Shown here piece by piece: positions 31,004 through 40,545 of a stretch of DNA of 64,000 nt. The stretch's first letter is position 1. Each line of letters starts with the position of its first letter. The notes below the pieces were generated by a model. The model was not told where the DNA came from and ran no database searches. It saw only the letters and a program-made list of their open reading frames with translations. Position numbers and translations under genes: made by a program. The DNA lies in NCBI RefSeq assembly GCF_014202495.1, contig NZ_JACHHA010000004.1:1-64000 (forward strand), read 5' to 3'. This stretch comes from Cerasibacillus quisquiliarum (GTDB lineage Bacteria > Bacillota > Bacilli > Bacillales > Amphibacillaceae).

Positions 31004-31183
31004 ATGTCAAAAAAAGCTTTGCTTGATGAGTTAGATAATTTAAAAGCAGATTACGCAAGAATCCAAAGTGATATGGATAAATTAGAATATGTTAAAGGAA
31101 GAGTTTCTTCAGCAGAAGAACAACTCATCCGCTTAGAAAAAGAAATTGCTGAAGTTTATAAGCAACTAGAGAAATATGAATAG
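31004..31183 (+). CDS. Small coiled-coil protein (59 aa)
   Basis: This 59-residue ORF starts MSKKALLDELDNLKADYARI and ends QLEKYE. Heptad-like Leu/Ile spacing through most of its length predicts a single coiled coil. GGGAGTGAT precedes ATG at normal distance, and a terminator follows immediately, so it is a real gene. It resembles the SE1832-type small proteins of Staphylococcus and Bacillus as I recall; function unknown. No membrane or signal sequence. Confidence 0.8.
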   Translation: MSKKALLDELDNLKADYARIQSDMDKLEYVKGRVSSAEEQLIRLEKEIAEVYKQLEKYE

Positions 31184-31187
31184 ACAT

Positions 31188-31222
31188 AAAAAACGCTTAG
31201 ACAAGCAGTCCAAGCGTTTTTA
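31188..31222. terminator. Bidirectional terminator
   Basis: AAAAACGCTTAGA pairs with TCCAAGCGTTTTT around CAAGCAG. It ends the small coiled-coil gene on the plus strand and the antiporter on the minus strand. Confidence 0.9.
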
Positions 31223-33085
31223 TTATGATTCTCTAGATCCATTGTTAGAGCGCGTTTTTTCAATCTTTGCTTGAATTTTTGCCTTTTCTTTCGTCGGCGG
31301 TGTGATACTAACAATAACATCACCGACTTCTGGCACTGGCTTCATATCTTCAGTAAAAAACTTCAGAACGCCAGATGGCTTTATCAAGTATAAATAAATC
31401 GTTTGATCGTCTTTCTCATCCATATATTGCTTAAACGTAAATTGATTTGTAATCGTTGTATGCCGGAAGACGTAGCCTTTTTCTAGCATCTGATTTAATT
31501 CAGTCATCGTCACTTCTTCTTTAAATAATACACGCCCGGCAACTTTCGGTACGATTTCACGTGTCGTATTAATATTCATTTGATCATATGGACTGATTTT
31601 AAAGACATTCGTCCGCCCATATTCAGGCATGAACGTTGTACAGATGAGTGAATTATAAAATGGATCATCTGACGCCGCGATTAAATAATCATAAGGCATC
31701 GTATCAAAATGGAATTCTGTTTGTTCGGAAAGCATTTCTCCATGATAAAATGGAATTCCTGCTTCACGAGCAAGGCGTAATTTTCGCCATGATGAATCAA
31801 CAATGATGACTGGAATATCTGCTTTTTGCAATGTTTTTGCCAGTTCAACCGTAAAGCGATTACACCCTACAATAAGTGTTCCTGGATGACCTTCCATTGA
31901 TAAATTTAGCTTTTTCGCCAAAGGCCCGATTGAAAAACCATGTGCTAGCACGGTAAAAAATACAAGCCCAAATGTTAACGTCGTTAAGAGAGTTGCATCT
32001 TCAAAACCTGCATCAAGTAAAATACCTGCAAAATAGCTCGATACAGTTAATGCAACAATTCCGCGAGGAGCAATCCAACCGACAAGCATTTTTTCATTTA
32101 ATGTTAAATTCGTTCCAATCGTCGAAAGAAATATGGATAATGGACGAACGGCGAACATCATAAGTAACACATAACCGATAATATTCGGTTGAAAAATTTG
32201 CAATAATGTCTCTAACTGTAAAGATGCCGTTAACATGATGAAGATAGCCGATATTAAAAGAATCGACATATTTTCTTTAAAATGCCGCATCTCTGTGACT
32301 GAGCTTACACCCATATTCGCTAAAGTAAGGCCCATCGCTGTAACTGAAAGCAATCCCGTACTATGAACAATTTCATCAGGTATCGTAAAACATAAAATGA
32401 CGACGATAAAGACAGTTGGAGATTTTAAAAACTCAGGTATATACCCTCTTTCAAACATCCAACCAATCCAACGTCCACATAACCAGCCGAAGAGTGCAGC
32501 AAATAAAGAGGCAACAAAGAATATAATAAGACGCTTTCCACTCGGGTCATCAGCAGTCAAGTACAAAATAATTTCAAAGGCGAAAACTGCCAGTAAGGCA
32601 CCAATAGGATCAACAATAATTCCTTCCCATTTTAAAATTTTCGCTGGACGTGGTTTAAGCTTCGATTGTCTTAAAAGTGGCATAATAACCGTTGGACCAG
32701 TGACGATGAATAAGCCACCGATAACGAAAGCGACCGCCCATGATAAGCCTGCTATATAATGCGCTGTAAGTGATCCAAGTATCCAAGCGATAAACGCCCC
32801 TAATGTAGCAATGCGAAAGATTGGCCGACCAATACCAGTTAATTCTTTAAAGCGTAAATTTAAACTCCCTTCAAAGAGAATAATCGCAACGGCGACGGAA
32901 ATAAATGGATCATATAAATTTCCAAAGTCTTCTTGTGGATTAATCCAGCCAAAGATGGGACCGATTAAAAGCCCAGTAATCGACATAACGACGATTGCTG
33001 GCATCCTAAAACGCCATGCAATCCATTGTGAACCAATCCCCAAAAGACCAATTAACATAATCTCAAATAATAATGTTGGATTCAT
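31223..33085 (-). CDS. CPA-type cation:proton antiporter with TrkA-N domain
   Basis: 620 residues. Residues 1-390 form a monovalent cation:H+ antiporter domain with about 12 membrane segments, including VTGPTVIMPLLRQSKLKP near 145 and GWIAPRGIVALTVSSYFAG near 350. The cytosolic C-terminal part has a TrkA-N-like Rossmann unit (GTLIVGCNRFTVELAKTLQKA near 405) and a further TrkA-C-like region. Likely sodium or potassium efflux tied to nucleotide or redox state. ATG at 33085 follows GGGGG by 5 bases; the upstream ORF extension has no site. No partner genes. Confidence 0.87.
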   Translation of the reverse strand: MNPTLLFEIMLIGLLGIGSQWIAWRFRMPAIVVMSITGLLIGPIFGWINPQEDFGNLYDPFISVAVAIILFEGSLNLRFKELTGIGRPIFRIATLGAFIAWILGSLTAHYIAGLSWAVAFVIGGLFIVTGPTVIMPLLRQSKLKPRPAKILKWEGIIVDPIGALLAVFAFEIILYLTADDPSGKRLIIFFVASLFAALFGWLCGRWIGWMFERGYIPEFLKSPTVFIVVILCFTIPDEIVHSTGLLSVTAMGLTLANMGVSSVTEMRHFKENMSILLISAIFIMLTASLQLETLLQIFQPNIIGYVLLMMFAVRPLSIFLSTIGTNLTLNEKMLVGWIAPRGIVALTVSSYFAGILLDAGFEDATLLTTLTFGLVFFTVLAHGFSIGPLAKKLNLSMEGHPGTLIVGCNRFTVELAKTLQKADIPVIIVDSSWRKLRLAREAGIPFYHGEMLSEQTEFHFDTMPYDYLIAASDDPFYNSLICTTFMPEYGRTNVFKISPYDQMNINTTREIVPKVAGRVLFKEEVTMTELNQMLEKGYVFRHTTITNQFTFKQYMDEKDDQTIYLYLIKPSGVLKFFTEDMKPVPEVGDVIVSITPPTKEKAKIQAKIEKTRSNNGSRES

Positions 33086-33534
33086 GTCATCCCCCTGTGA
33101 TTTCCATTTTTTTATAAAATATAAAAACATTGTATATGGATTTGAATAAAAAGTAAACAGTAACTCGAAAAATATTCTTTTTCATACTCATTGTGTGTCA
33201 TTTTAATATCAATATTGCGTTAGTTTTTACTTTCCCATCTTTAACTTTTTTTAAACACTAGTATCACTTCGTCTTCGTTTCTTCTTCATCAAACATTGAA
33301 CATGTTTTTATATTCATGTAACATCTAAATTAATTTTTACATATTACAGTCTTAATATAGAAAGACTTATTATTAGTACATATGGTCTATAACGCCAAAG
33401 TCAAACTATGTCAATTGTCGTAGAGAAGTTGATTAGTTAATCTTTTTAATCAACTGTAAATCGCATAAACTGAAAATTAATATTCCAGTCTAAGATAAAA
33501 ATAATTTAAAATATGCTTTAATGATTTGTTTGCT

Positions 33535-33747
33535 TTAAATATTACTGATTTTCTTGTAAAAAAAATAAATGCTAGTTAAAGCAAAAATAGATATCCATAC
33601 TAAGGGGTTATTAACAATAATTATAATTGTAGCAGCTAAAACAAGGATGATTATATCCAATTTATTTTTGTTTTTTTTCTGATTTAAAACAAAAATAGTT
33701 AGTAATAAAGCAATAACAACAATAATTATATTGAAAATGATTCCCAT
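33535..33747 (-). CDS. Possible small membrane protein
   Basis: About 70 residues, mostly two or three hydrophobic stretches separated by QKKNKNKLD, ending in KKISN. GAAGG lies about 10 bases before ATG 33747; a GTG at 33759 is an alternative. The surrounding 33086-34052 is very AT-rich and otherwise only shows a hairpin at 33431-33452 (GTTGATTA/TAATCAAC). It may not be a real gene. Confidence 0.4.
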   Translation of the reverse strand: MGIIFNIIIVVIALLLTIFVLNQKKNKNKLDIIILVLAATIIIIVNNPLVWISIFALTSIYFFYKKISNI

Positions 33748-34052
33748 AAAAAAATACACCTTCTTTCTATAGCAGTTCTAAAGACTTCTTTATTATCATT
33801 TTTTATATGAAATCTTAATATCTATATCAAAAATATTCTAGCTAGAAAAGTATAAATAAACAAGAAGGTTTTAAATTAATTATCAGATTAATCTATCTAG
33901 CTATGTTTATAACATCAATTAATACAACATACTTGCAAGAAGAACATGCTCTAGATAAATGTCTAACGAAGAAGACCTCTTAAAAAATAAATTACCAGGA
34001 AGTTTATTTGTGAAATATGTTAGGATTGAATAGAAGAAAGCGAGGGATTTCC

Positions 34053-36197
34053 ATGTTTAATCAACCGGAGAAAATCCTACAATCCTATTTTGGTTACGCA
34101 TCTTTTCGACCAGGTCAAAAGAAAGTGATTGATCATATATTACATAAACGACATACACTTGCCATTATGCCTACTGGTGGTGGGAAATCTTTATGTTACC
34201 AGATACCAGGGCTTATTATGGATGGAACTGCTATTATCATTTCTCCCCTTATATCATTGATGAAAGATCAAGTCGATGCTTTATTATCATTAGGCATTTC
34301 CGCGACGTTCATTAATTCTTCCTTATCTAATAGTGAACAACAAAAAAGACTGAAGGAAATAAAGACGGGACGATATCAATTTGTTTATGTTGCACCAGAA
34401 CGTTTTGAATCAGGCTTGTTTTTACATACGATTCAATCGATTCCGATATCGTTTGTAGCTTTCGATGAAGCTCACTGTATCTCACAATGGGGGCATGACT
34501 TCCGTCCGAGCTATCGCTTAATTGTACCCATCTTGAAACAACTACATCATATTGACACCTATGTTGCCTTAACAGCAACTGCGACTGAAGCAGTTATTTC
34601 AGATATTCAAGAATTACTAGACATTCATCCAGAACATATTGTTAATACAGGCTTTAAACGAGAAAACTTATCCTTCCATGTCGTTAAAGGTAAGGATAAG
34701 CGCAATTATTTACGTCATTTTTTAGAAAAACGCACGGAAGAATCTGGCATTATTTATGCTGCAACAAGAAAACAAGTTGATGGCATATATGAATGGTTAA
34801 GGCGAGAAGGTTATTCGGTTGGGAAATATCATGCAGGTTTATCTGAAAATGAAAGACAACGGGCACAGACACAGTTTGTTCATGACGAAACCAATCTTAT
34901 GATTGCGACGAATGCATTCGGAATGGGTATTGATAAATCAAACGTTCGTTTTGTTATCCATTATGCAATGCCAATGAATATCGAATCTTATTATCAAGAA
35001 GCAGGACGTGCTGGTCGTGACGGTGAACCGAGTGATTGCATCTTATTATATTCTCCACAAGATGTACAATTGCAAAAGTTTCTCATCGAACAATCGATGA
35101 TGGACGATGTTACAAAAGAGAGAGAATACGAACATTTACAAGCAATGATTAATTACTGTCATACACATAGCTGTTTAGCCTCATATATTTTACAATATTT
35201 TAATGATCTAGAGGCAATAGAAGCATGCGAAACATGTAGTAATTGTACGTATCGTAAGGAAAAGATAGATATAACTGAAGAAGCACAAATGATCTTATCC
35301 TGTGTGAAACGAATGGATGAGCGTTATGGAATCAGTCTAACGGCTAAAGTATTAAGAGGATCAAAGGATAAGAAAGTTCGTGAACTTGGATTCACGAAAT
35401 TATCAACTTATGGATTGCTTTCACATTATACTGAAAGAGATATAACAGAACGAATTCAATTTTTAATTGCAGAAGGGTTACTTCAATCTGTAGGCGGACG
35501 TTATCCTACCTTAAAATTAAACGCAAAATCGGTCGAAGTGTTAAAAGGAAAGCGACATGTAACGATGTATGCAGCACCGATACCAACAGTGGAAACAGCT
35601 GATTATTATTACGATTTATTCATGGAGTTACGTCAGCTTCGTAAACAAATAGCAGACGAAATGGCTGTGCCACCATATGTATTGTTCTCTGATGCGACAT
35701 TAAAAGATATGTGCCGTTATCTACCTAAAACAGAAGAAGAGTTTCTACAAATTAAAGGGGTGGGAGAGCGAAAATATGAACAATATGGTGAAGCTTTCTT
35801 AAAAAGGATTGCATTGTGGCATGCTTCCTATCCAGATAAAAAAGCGCGCATTCAAATTACAGATCATAGAAGAACAAACGATTCATCACCGAAAAAAGAT
35901 ACACGAAGCAGTCATATGATTAGTTATGATCTTTTTAAGTCTGGAAAAACTCTAAAGGAAATTGCCATCATAAGAGACTTATCGTTAATGACGATTGTAA
36001 ATCATATATTTAAAGCATACCAAGAAGGTCATACAGTCATCTGGGATATTTTTTTCACTGAAGAAGAAGAGACACTCGTTTTAGAAAAACAACGTGAAAT
36101 CGATGAACGACGACTTAAGCCATTAAAAGAAGCCTTGCCTGAAGAATATAGTTATACGAAAATTAAAGCTATTTTAGTAAAACATAGCTTAATATAA
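34053..36197 (+). CDS. recQ: ATP-dependent DNA helicase RecQ
   Basis: A 3'-5' DNA helicase of 714 residues. It has Walker A in PTGGGKSLCYQ, DEAH box FDEAHCISQWGHDFRPSY and motif VI AGRAGRDGEPSDC. The zinc site is CHTHSC plus CETCSNC (about 370-400), followed by the winged-helix RQC region. An HRDC domain spans about 515-590 (LRQLRKQIADE, FLQIKGVGERKYEQYG). After about 625 comes an extra helix-turn-helix-like C-terminal segment with KSGKTLKEIA, making it longer than the classical 600-residue RecQ. ATG 34053 follows GAGGG by 6 bases. Confidence 0.95.
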   Translation: MFNQPEKILQSYFGYASFRPGQKKVIDHILHKRHTLAIMPTGGGKSLCYQIPGLIMDGTAIIISPLISLMKDQVDALLSLGISATFINSSLSNSEQQKRLKEIKTGRYQFVYVAPERFESGLFLHTIQSIPISFVAFDEAHCISQWGHDFRPSYRLIVPILKQLHHIDTYVALTATATEAVISDIQELLDIHPEHIVNTGFKRENLSFHVVKGKDKRNYLRHFLEKRTEESGIIYAATRKQVDGIYEWLRREGYSVGKYHAGLSENERQRAQTQFVHDETNLMIATNAFGMGIDKSNVRFVIHYAMPMNIESYYQEAGRAGRDGEPSDCILLYSPQDVQLQKFLIEQSMMDDVTKEREYEHLQAMINYCHTHSCLASYILQYFNDLEAIEACETCSNCTYRKEKIDITEEAQMILSCVKRMDERYGISLTAKVLRGSKDKKVRELGFTKLSTYGLLSHYTERDITERIQFLIAEGLLQSVGGRYPTLKLNAKSVEVLKGKRHVTMYAAPIPTVETADYYYDLFMELRQLRKQIADEMAVPPYVLFSDATLKDMCRYLPKTEEEFLQIKGVGERKYEQYGEAFLKRIALWHASYPDKKARIQITDHRRTNDSSPKKDTRSSHMISYDLFKSGKTLKEIAIIRDLSLMTIVNHIFKAYQEGHTVIWDIFFTEEEETLVLEKQREIDERRLKPLKEALPEEYSYTKIKAILVKHSLI

Positions 36198-36235
36198 CTT
36201 AAGAATGTCTTTGTTTCATTTCGTATGATACTAAT

Positions 36236-36282
36236 AAAAACGGTTTTAGCTCGCCAATACAGAGCTAAAACCGTTTTTCTCA
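36236..36282. terminator. recQ terminator
   Basis: AAAAACGGTTTTAGCTC pairs with GAGCTAAAACCGTTTTT around GCCAATACA. T-runs flank both sides, so it may also act on the ampS side. Confidence 0.92.
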
Positions 36283-36372
36283 ACTGTCTCCTTACCAGAA
36301 GGCAGTTCTGTTTATTTATTGTTATAGGCTATGTTTTATGACTTATCTTGATGGGATGATTTGTCCATTTTA

Positions 36373-37611
36373 TTATTTGATATCTAAAGCCCATGTTCCA
36401 TTTCGAAAGACAGGTTCTGTTGTACCATCTTGAAGGACACCGTCAATATCAAGCTTTTCAGAGCCAATCATAAAGTCTACATGGGTCATACTATCATTGA
36501 CACCGTGCTTATCAAGCTCTTCCTTTGTCATGTTAGAACCGTTCGCGATATTAATCGGGTATGCCTTACCAAGTGCAATATGGCATGAAGCATTTTCATC
36601 AAATAATGTATTATAAAAGATCAATCCTGATTGCGAAACAGGAGATTCATGTGGAACGAGAGCGATTTCACCAAGACGTTTTGCCCCTTCATCCGTTTCA
36701 AGCAAATGCTTTAATGTATCTTCACCTTGTTCCGCTTTAAAATCAACGACTTCTCCATCTTTAAATGTTAAGCTGAAATGATTGATCAAGCTACCACCAT
36801 AGTTTAATGGTTTTGTACTTGATACTGTACCATTGACACCGTATTTATGTGGCATTGTAAATACCTCTTCAGTTGGCATATTAGGGTTAAACGTAATTCC
36901 TTCTGTCGATTTCTCAGAACCACCTGCCCAAATATGTCCTTCTGGAAGTTCGATTTCTAAATCGGTTCCAGGTGCTTTAAAGATAAGTTTCTTATATTTT
37001 TTCTCATTTAAAATAGTATGTGCTTTATAAAGTGTCTTATTATGTTCTTCCCATGCTGCAATTGGGTCGTCTTGATCAACGCGTACAATTTTTACAATCG
37101 CATCCCAAAGACTTTTTATCGCTTCTTCTTTTGATAAATTCGGGAAAATCTTTTGAGCCCAATCACCAGTCGGAACTGAAATGATTGACCATGTAATCCG
37201 GTTAGTCATCGTATACTCTCGAAACTTCGTTAATGCCTCACCAGATGCTTTATTCGCTAATGCGATGCGTTTCGGATCAACGTCTTTTAAGAGGTCTGGG
37301 TTTGTAGAGTATATATTTAAAACAGCGCCGCCTTCTTCCGCCAATGAATTATACTGCTTTATGCGCCATTCTGGAAATGAACCAATCACTTCTTCTGGAG
37401 CATGCTGAAATTTCAAAAGTTGTAGTTCATCATCAACCCAGTTCATAAGCACGTCTTTTGCACCGATTTCCCATGCCTTACGCACGACAATTCTTGCAAA
37501 ATCTGCTGTTTCAATTGGAGCCGTAATCATAATCGGTTGGCCTTTTTGCAAGTTTACTCCTGTTTTCAATGCTAATTCTGCATATTTTTCCATTGTTTTT
37601 TGATCAATCAT
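36373..37611 (-). CDS. ampS: M29-family aminopeptidase AmpS
   Basis: A cytosolic metallo-aminopeptidase (thermophilic aminopeptidase T family), 412 residues. C-terminal metal-binding region residues are seen in AGGSEKSTEG, KAEQGEDTLKHLLETDEGAKRLGEIALV, HESPVSQSGLIFYNTLFDENASCHIALG and THVDFMIGS. ATG at 37611 follows GGAGGAG by 5 bases; an upstream ATG would include the site. It is monocistronic and divergent from the HxlR regulator. Confidence 0.93.
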   Translation of the reverse strand: MIDQKTMEKYAELALKTGVNLQKGQPIMITAPIETADFARIVVRKAWEIGAKDVLMNWVDDELQLLKFQHAPEEVIGSFPEWRIKQYNSLAEEGGAVLNIYSTNPDLLKDVDPKRIALANKASGEALTKFREYTMTNRITWSIISVPTGDWAQKIFPNLSKEEAIKSLWDAIVKIVRVDQDDPIAAWEEHNKTLYKAHTILNEKKYKKLIFKAPGTDLEIELPEGHIWAGGSEKSTEGITFNPNMPTEEVFTMPHKYGVNGTVSSTKPLNYGGSLINHFSLTFKDGEVVDFKAEQGEDTLKHLLETDEGAKRLGEIALVPHESPVSQSGLIFYNTLFDENASCHIALGKAYPINIANGSNMTKEELDKHGVNDSMTHVDFMIGSEKLDIDGVLQDGTTEPVFRNGTWALDIK

Positions 37612-37801
37612 CGAATCTCCTCCATTAATTATCATTCTTTAATTATTTCACAAAACGGAAAATAGTACAATGATGAGAGAAGTAATGGATGACCCTATTT
37701 TACAGTTGGTTTACTATATGTTATGATTGATATAGGTTACTTTTTGTAAGTTATTATAGAGTGAATCATGTTTAGATATCATATAGATAGAGGGGATATT
37801 G

Positions 37802-38119
37802 TTGGCACCATTATGTCCGAAGTTTGAAAAAGCGATGCAGTTATTTAGCAAGCGATGGGTTGGACTTGTCCTTTCTGAATTATTAAAAGGTGAAAGACGT
37901 TTTTCTGAAATGGAGGCGGACTTGCCTATTAGTGGAAGACTGCTTTCTGACCGTTTAAAATTACTTGAAAAAGAGGGCATTGTCAATCGCAAAGTATATT
38001 CTGAATTTCCAGTGCGCATCGAGTATTCATTAACTGAAAAAGGAAAAGCATTGGAACCAGTTATTAGAGAAATCGAAGACTGGGCAGAGAAATGGGTCAC
38101 ACTTGAGTGTGAGAAATAA
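37802..38119 (+). CDS. HxlR-type transcriptional regulator
   Basis: A winged-helix regulator of 105 residues. The core reads FSKRWVGLVLSELLKGERRFSEME, then GRLLSDRLKLLEKEGIV and YSLTEKGKAL. The lone early Cys in LCPKFEKAM sits like the redox Cys of B. subtilis YodB and CatR, which sense quinones and diamide. The second conserved Cys near the C-terminus (LECEK) is also present. Start is TTG; 37802 gives 6 bases from GGGG, TTG 37799 only 3. Divergent from ampS; its target is unknown. Confidence 0.85.
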   Translation: MAPLCPKFEKAMQLFSKRWVGLVLSELLKGERRFSEMEADLPISGRLLSDRLKLLEKEGIVNRKVYSEFPVRIEYSLTEKGKALEPVIREIEDWAEKWVTLECEK

Positions 38120-38134
38120 TTATATTTTATGTTT

Positions 38135-38170
38135 TAAGAGGTTGTCATTTAATTTATGGCAACCTCTTTG
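38135..38170 (+). terminator. HxlR gene terminator
   Basis: AAGAGGTTG (38136-38144) pairs with CAACCTCTT (38160-38168), followed by TG. Modest T-run. Confidence 0.65.
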
Positions 38171-38253
38171 TAGTAAAGCAGTGACATAAAGATGTAGATG
38201 TAAATGCATCTCTTGTTATGAATTCTTTTTTCATATCTATTTTTAGCGGATAA

Positions 38254-38281
38254 ATCCCGAACAACTTAAACCGTCCGGGAT
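38254..38281 (-). terminator. ykhA terminator
   Basis: ATCCCG (38254-38259) pairs with CGGGAT (38276-38281), enclosing ACAACTTAAACCGTC. It lies just past the ykhA stop, but the T-run is weak. Confidence 0.5.
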
Positions 38282-38288
38282 CCTTCTT

Positions 38289-38810
38289 TTACTTAGAGCG
38301 ATTCCAAGGGTAATCTGCCCCGAAAATCTCTGTGAATTGTTTTGACTGTTGTCTTCTTTCGCGACGTTGTGCTGCTCGAACTGGAGCACCCGCATGAAGT
38401 AATTTCTCATGCTCTGTTTCTGGATAAACTGGGGGAACTGGAATTGGTCGTCCATCTTTATCTACAGCTACAAATGTTAAAAAAGCAGTCGCACATACTT
38501 GACGTTCACCCGTAATTAAATCTTCCGTAATCGCCTTGGCAAATATTTCCATTGATGTTTTATGTGTCCATGTTACATATGCTTCTACACAAATTGAATT
38601 TCCTGCTTTAACTGGCGCAATAAAGTCAATTGAATCTGTTGAAGCTGTAACGACATTTTTTCGTGCATGACGAATGGCGGCAATAGCAGCCACATCATCA
38701 ATGTATGCCATTAATTTTCCACCAAATAATGTGCCGTGAGGGTTTGTATCTGGTGGCATCACTTGTGAAATTTTTACTGCTAATGAATTTGAACATGGCT
38801 TTGCCTTCAT
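38289..38810 (-). CDS. ykhA: Acyl-CoA thioesterase YkhA (hotdog fold)
   Basis: A cytosolic acyl-CoA hydrolase of the BACH/YkhA hotdog family, 173 residues. The conserved NPHGTLFGGKLMAYIDDVAAIAA segment at about 22-45 contains the active-site Asp region; DSIDFIAPVKAGNSICVEAYV follows. A basic Arg/Gln-rich C-terminal tail (RAAQRRERRQQSKQ) is usual for YkhA. Single gene, between the HxlR gene and cls. Confidence 0.92.
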   Translation of the reverse strand: MKAKPCSNSLAVKISQVMPPDTNPHGTLFGGKLMAYIDDVAAIAAIRHARKNVVTASTDSIDFIAPVKAGNSICVEAYVTWTHKTSMEIFAKAITEDLITGERQVCATAFLTFVAVDKDGRPIPVPPVYPETEHEKLLHAGAPVRAAQRRERRQQSKQFTEIFGADYPWNRSK

Positions 38811-38909
38811 GATGTCATTTCCTCCCTATTCCATTCATAGTAAGTCTTGCTACTTCTATTTTAACATTTTTCAACCTTTTATGACAAAATAGCCCATCAT
38901 ATCACTCAT

Positions 38910-40352
38910 TCATAAAATTGGTGACAAAAGCCTTGAGATAGATTCTTTAAAGCGAATACCTAAAGAACGCTTATCATACAATGATTTAGACATTTGTGTT
39001 GAATCCGTCATATCTTTTTCAAAAATATCCGCAAGCTGTCTTGCGATATCAATATCATAGATAAAGGCATTGACCTCAAAATTCAGTCTAAAACTACGCA
39101 CGTCAATATTTGCAGTGCCGACAGAAGCAATTTTTCCATCGACAACTATCGTTTTAGCGTGCATAAATCCCTTTTGATAAATATATGTTTCTGCTCCAGC
39201 CTTTAATAAGTCACCGATATGCGAAAATGTTGCCCAATAAACAAAAGGATGGTCTGGCTTATTCGGTATCATTATTTTCACATCTACTCCAGATAAAGCA
39301 GCGATTTGCAATGCATCTCGCAAACTCTCGTCTGGAATATAATACGGTGTCTGAAGATATATGTATTCTTTAGCAGACATGATCATCTTGATGTACCCAT
39401 TTTTAATTTGCTCCCACTCTGAATCAGGTCCACTTGAGACAATTTGAATCCCTGTATTTCCTTTTGGAGTCGCATCATAGAACCGCTTTTCATATGAAAT
39501 TCTATTTTGCGATGCTTGATTCCAATCTAAAATAAAGCGCGTTTGTAAGTTACGAACAGCATCACCTTCTATACGTAAATGCGTGTCACGCCAATAGCCA
39601 AATTTTTTACTCTTACCTAAATACTCATCTCCAATGTTAAATCCGCCAATATAACCAATCTTTCCGTCAATAATAACAAGCTTACGATGGTTGCGATAAT
39701 TTATTTTAAAGTTAATCTTCGGTATGCTTGGCGGAAAAAACGAATCAACATATACACCCGCCTCTCTTAACCGCCGAACATATTTCGGCCTTAACAGACG
39801 TGAACCCATATCATCATAGAGTACACGTACTTCCACGCCAGCCTTCGCTTTTTCAATTAACACTTTAGCAATCCGTTGTCCAAGCTCATCATGACGTAAA
39901 ATATAATATAATAAATGAATATGATCAGTTGCTTGCTCCATATCGTTAATTAAAGCTGAAAATTTATCTTGTCCATCTGTAAAAATATCAACTTGATTAT
40001 TTTGTGTGAAAATAGATTCATCATTACGTAAATGCAAATAAAATAAGTCCTTGTATTCCATTAATTCTTTTTGTCTGAAATCAAATTCGTCTCGTTCCAA
40101 AGCCTTCATTTGCTCACGGACGGCCTTTTCTACTCCAAGTCTACTCTTTTTATCCCATTTGAAAATTCGTGCACCTCGTAATGGCTTACCAAATATTAAA
40201 TAGAGAAAAAAACCGACAATAGGAATAAAAAATAAAACCATCAACCATGCCCATGCTGCCGGTGCATCCTTTCTCTCTAAAAAAATGACTGAAATAGCTA
40301 AACCAATGTTAATAATAAAAATAAGAGCAATGAGTAAAGGTAATAATTCCAT
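38910..40352 (-). CDS. cls: Cardiolipin synthase
   Basis: A membrane phospholipase D-type enzyme forming cardiolipin from two phosphatidylglycerols. Two N-terminal membrane segments lie at about 3-55. Two HKD motifs are complete: HRKLVIIDGKIGYIGGFN (about 210) and HAKTIVVDGKIASVGTANID (about 388). Length is 480 residues, standard. ATG at 40352 has AAGGAG 10 bases upstream; the longer start at 40388 has none. Confidence 0.95.
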   Translation of the reverse strand: MELLPLLIALIFIINIGLAISVIFLERKDAPAAWAWLMVLFFIPIVGFFLYLIFGKPLRGARIFKWDKKSRLGVEKAVREQMKALERDEFDFRQKELMEYKDLFYLHLRNDESIFTQNNQVDIFTDGQDKFSALINDMEQATDHIHLLYYILRHDELGQRIAKVLIEKAKAGVEVRVLYDDMGSRLLRPKYVRRLREAGVYVDSFFPPSIPKINFKINYRNHRKLVIIDGKIGYIGGFNIGDEYLGKSKKFGYWRDTHLRIEGDAVRNLQTRFILDWNQASQNRISYEKRFYDATPKGNTGIQIVSSGPDSEWEQIKNGYIKMIMSAKEYIYLQTPYYIPDESLRDALQIAALSGVDVKIMIPNKPDHPFVYWATFSHIGDLLKAGAETYIYQKGFMHAKTIVVDGKIASVGTANIDVRSFRLNFEVNAFIYDIDIARQLADIFEKDMTDSTQMSKSLYDKRSLGIRFKESISRLLSPIL

Positions 40353-40517
40353 TAACAGCACTCTCCTTCCAAACGAGCCGACATACAAAGTATTAATCTC
40401 TTATTCATTAATATAGCATAAATAACAAACCATCGTTACATTGATCATTGTATTTTTTTACCTTTTTTCCACACTGTTACTGTTGTTAAACTGGTGGAAA
40501 AAGACTCATAAACAACA

Positions 40518-40545
40518 TAAAAAAGGGGCCTTAATTTTGCCCCGT
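40518..40545 (-). terminator. Terminator of the methionine gamma-lyase gene
   Basis: On the minus strand GGGGC pairs with GCCCC around AAAATTAAG, followed by six T. Confidence 0.85.
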
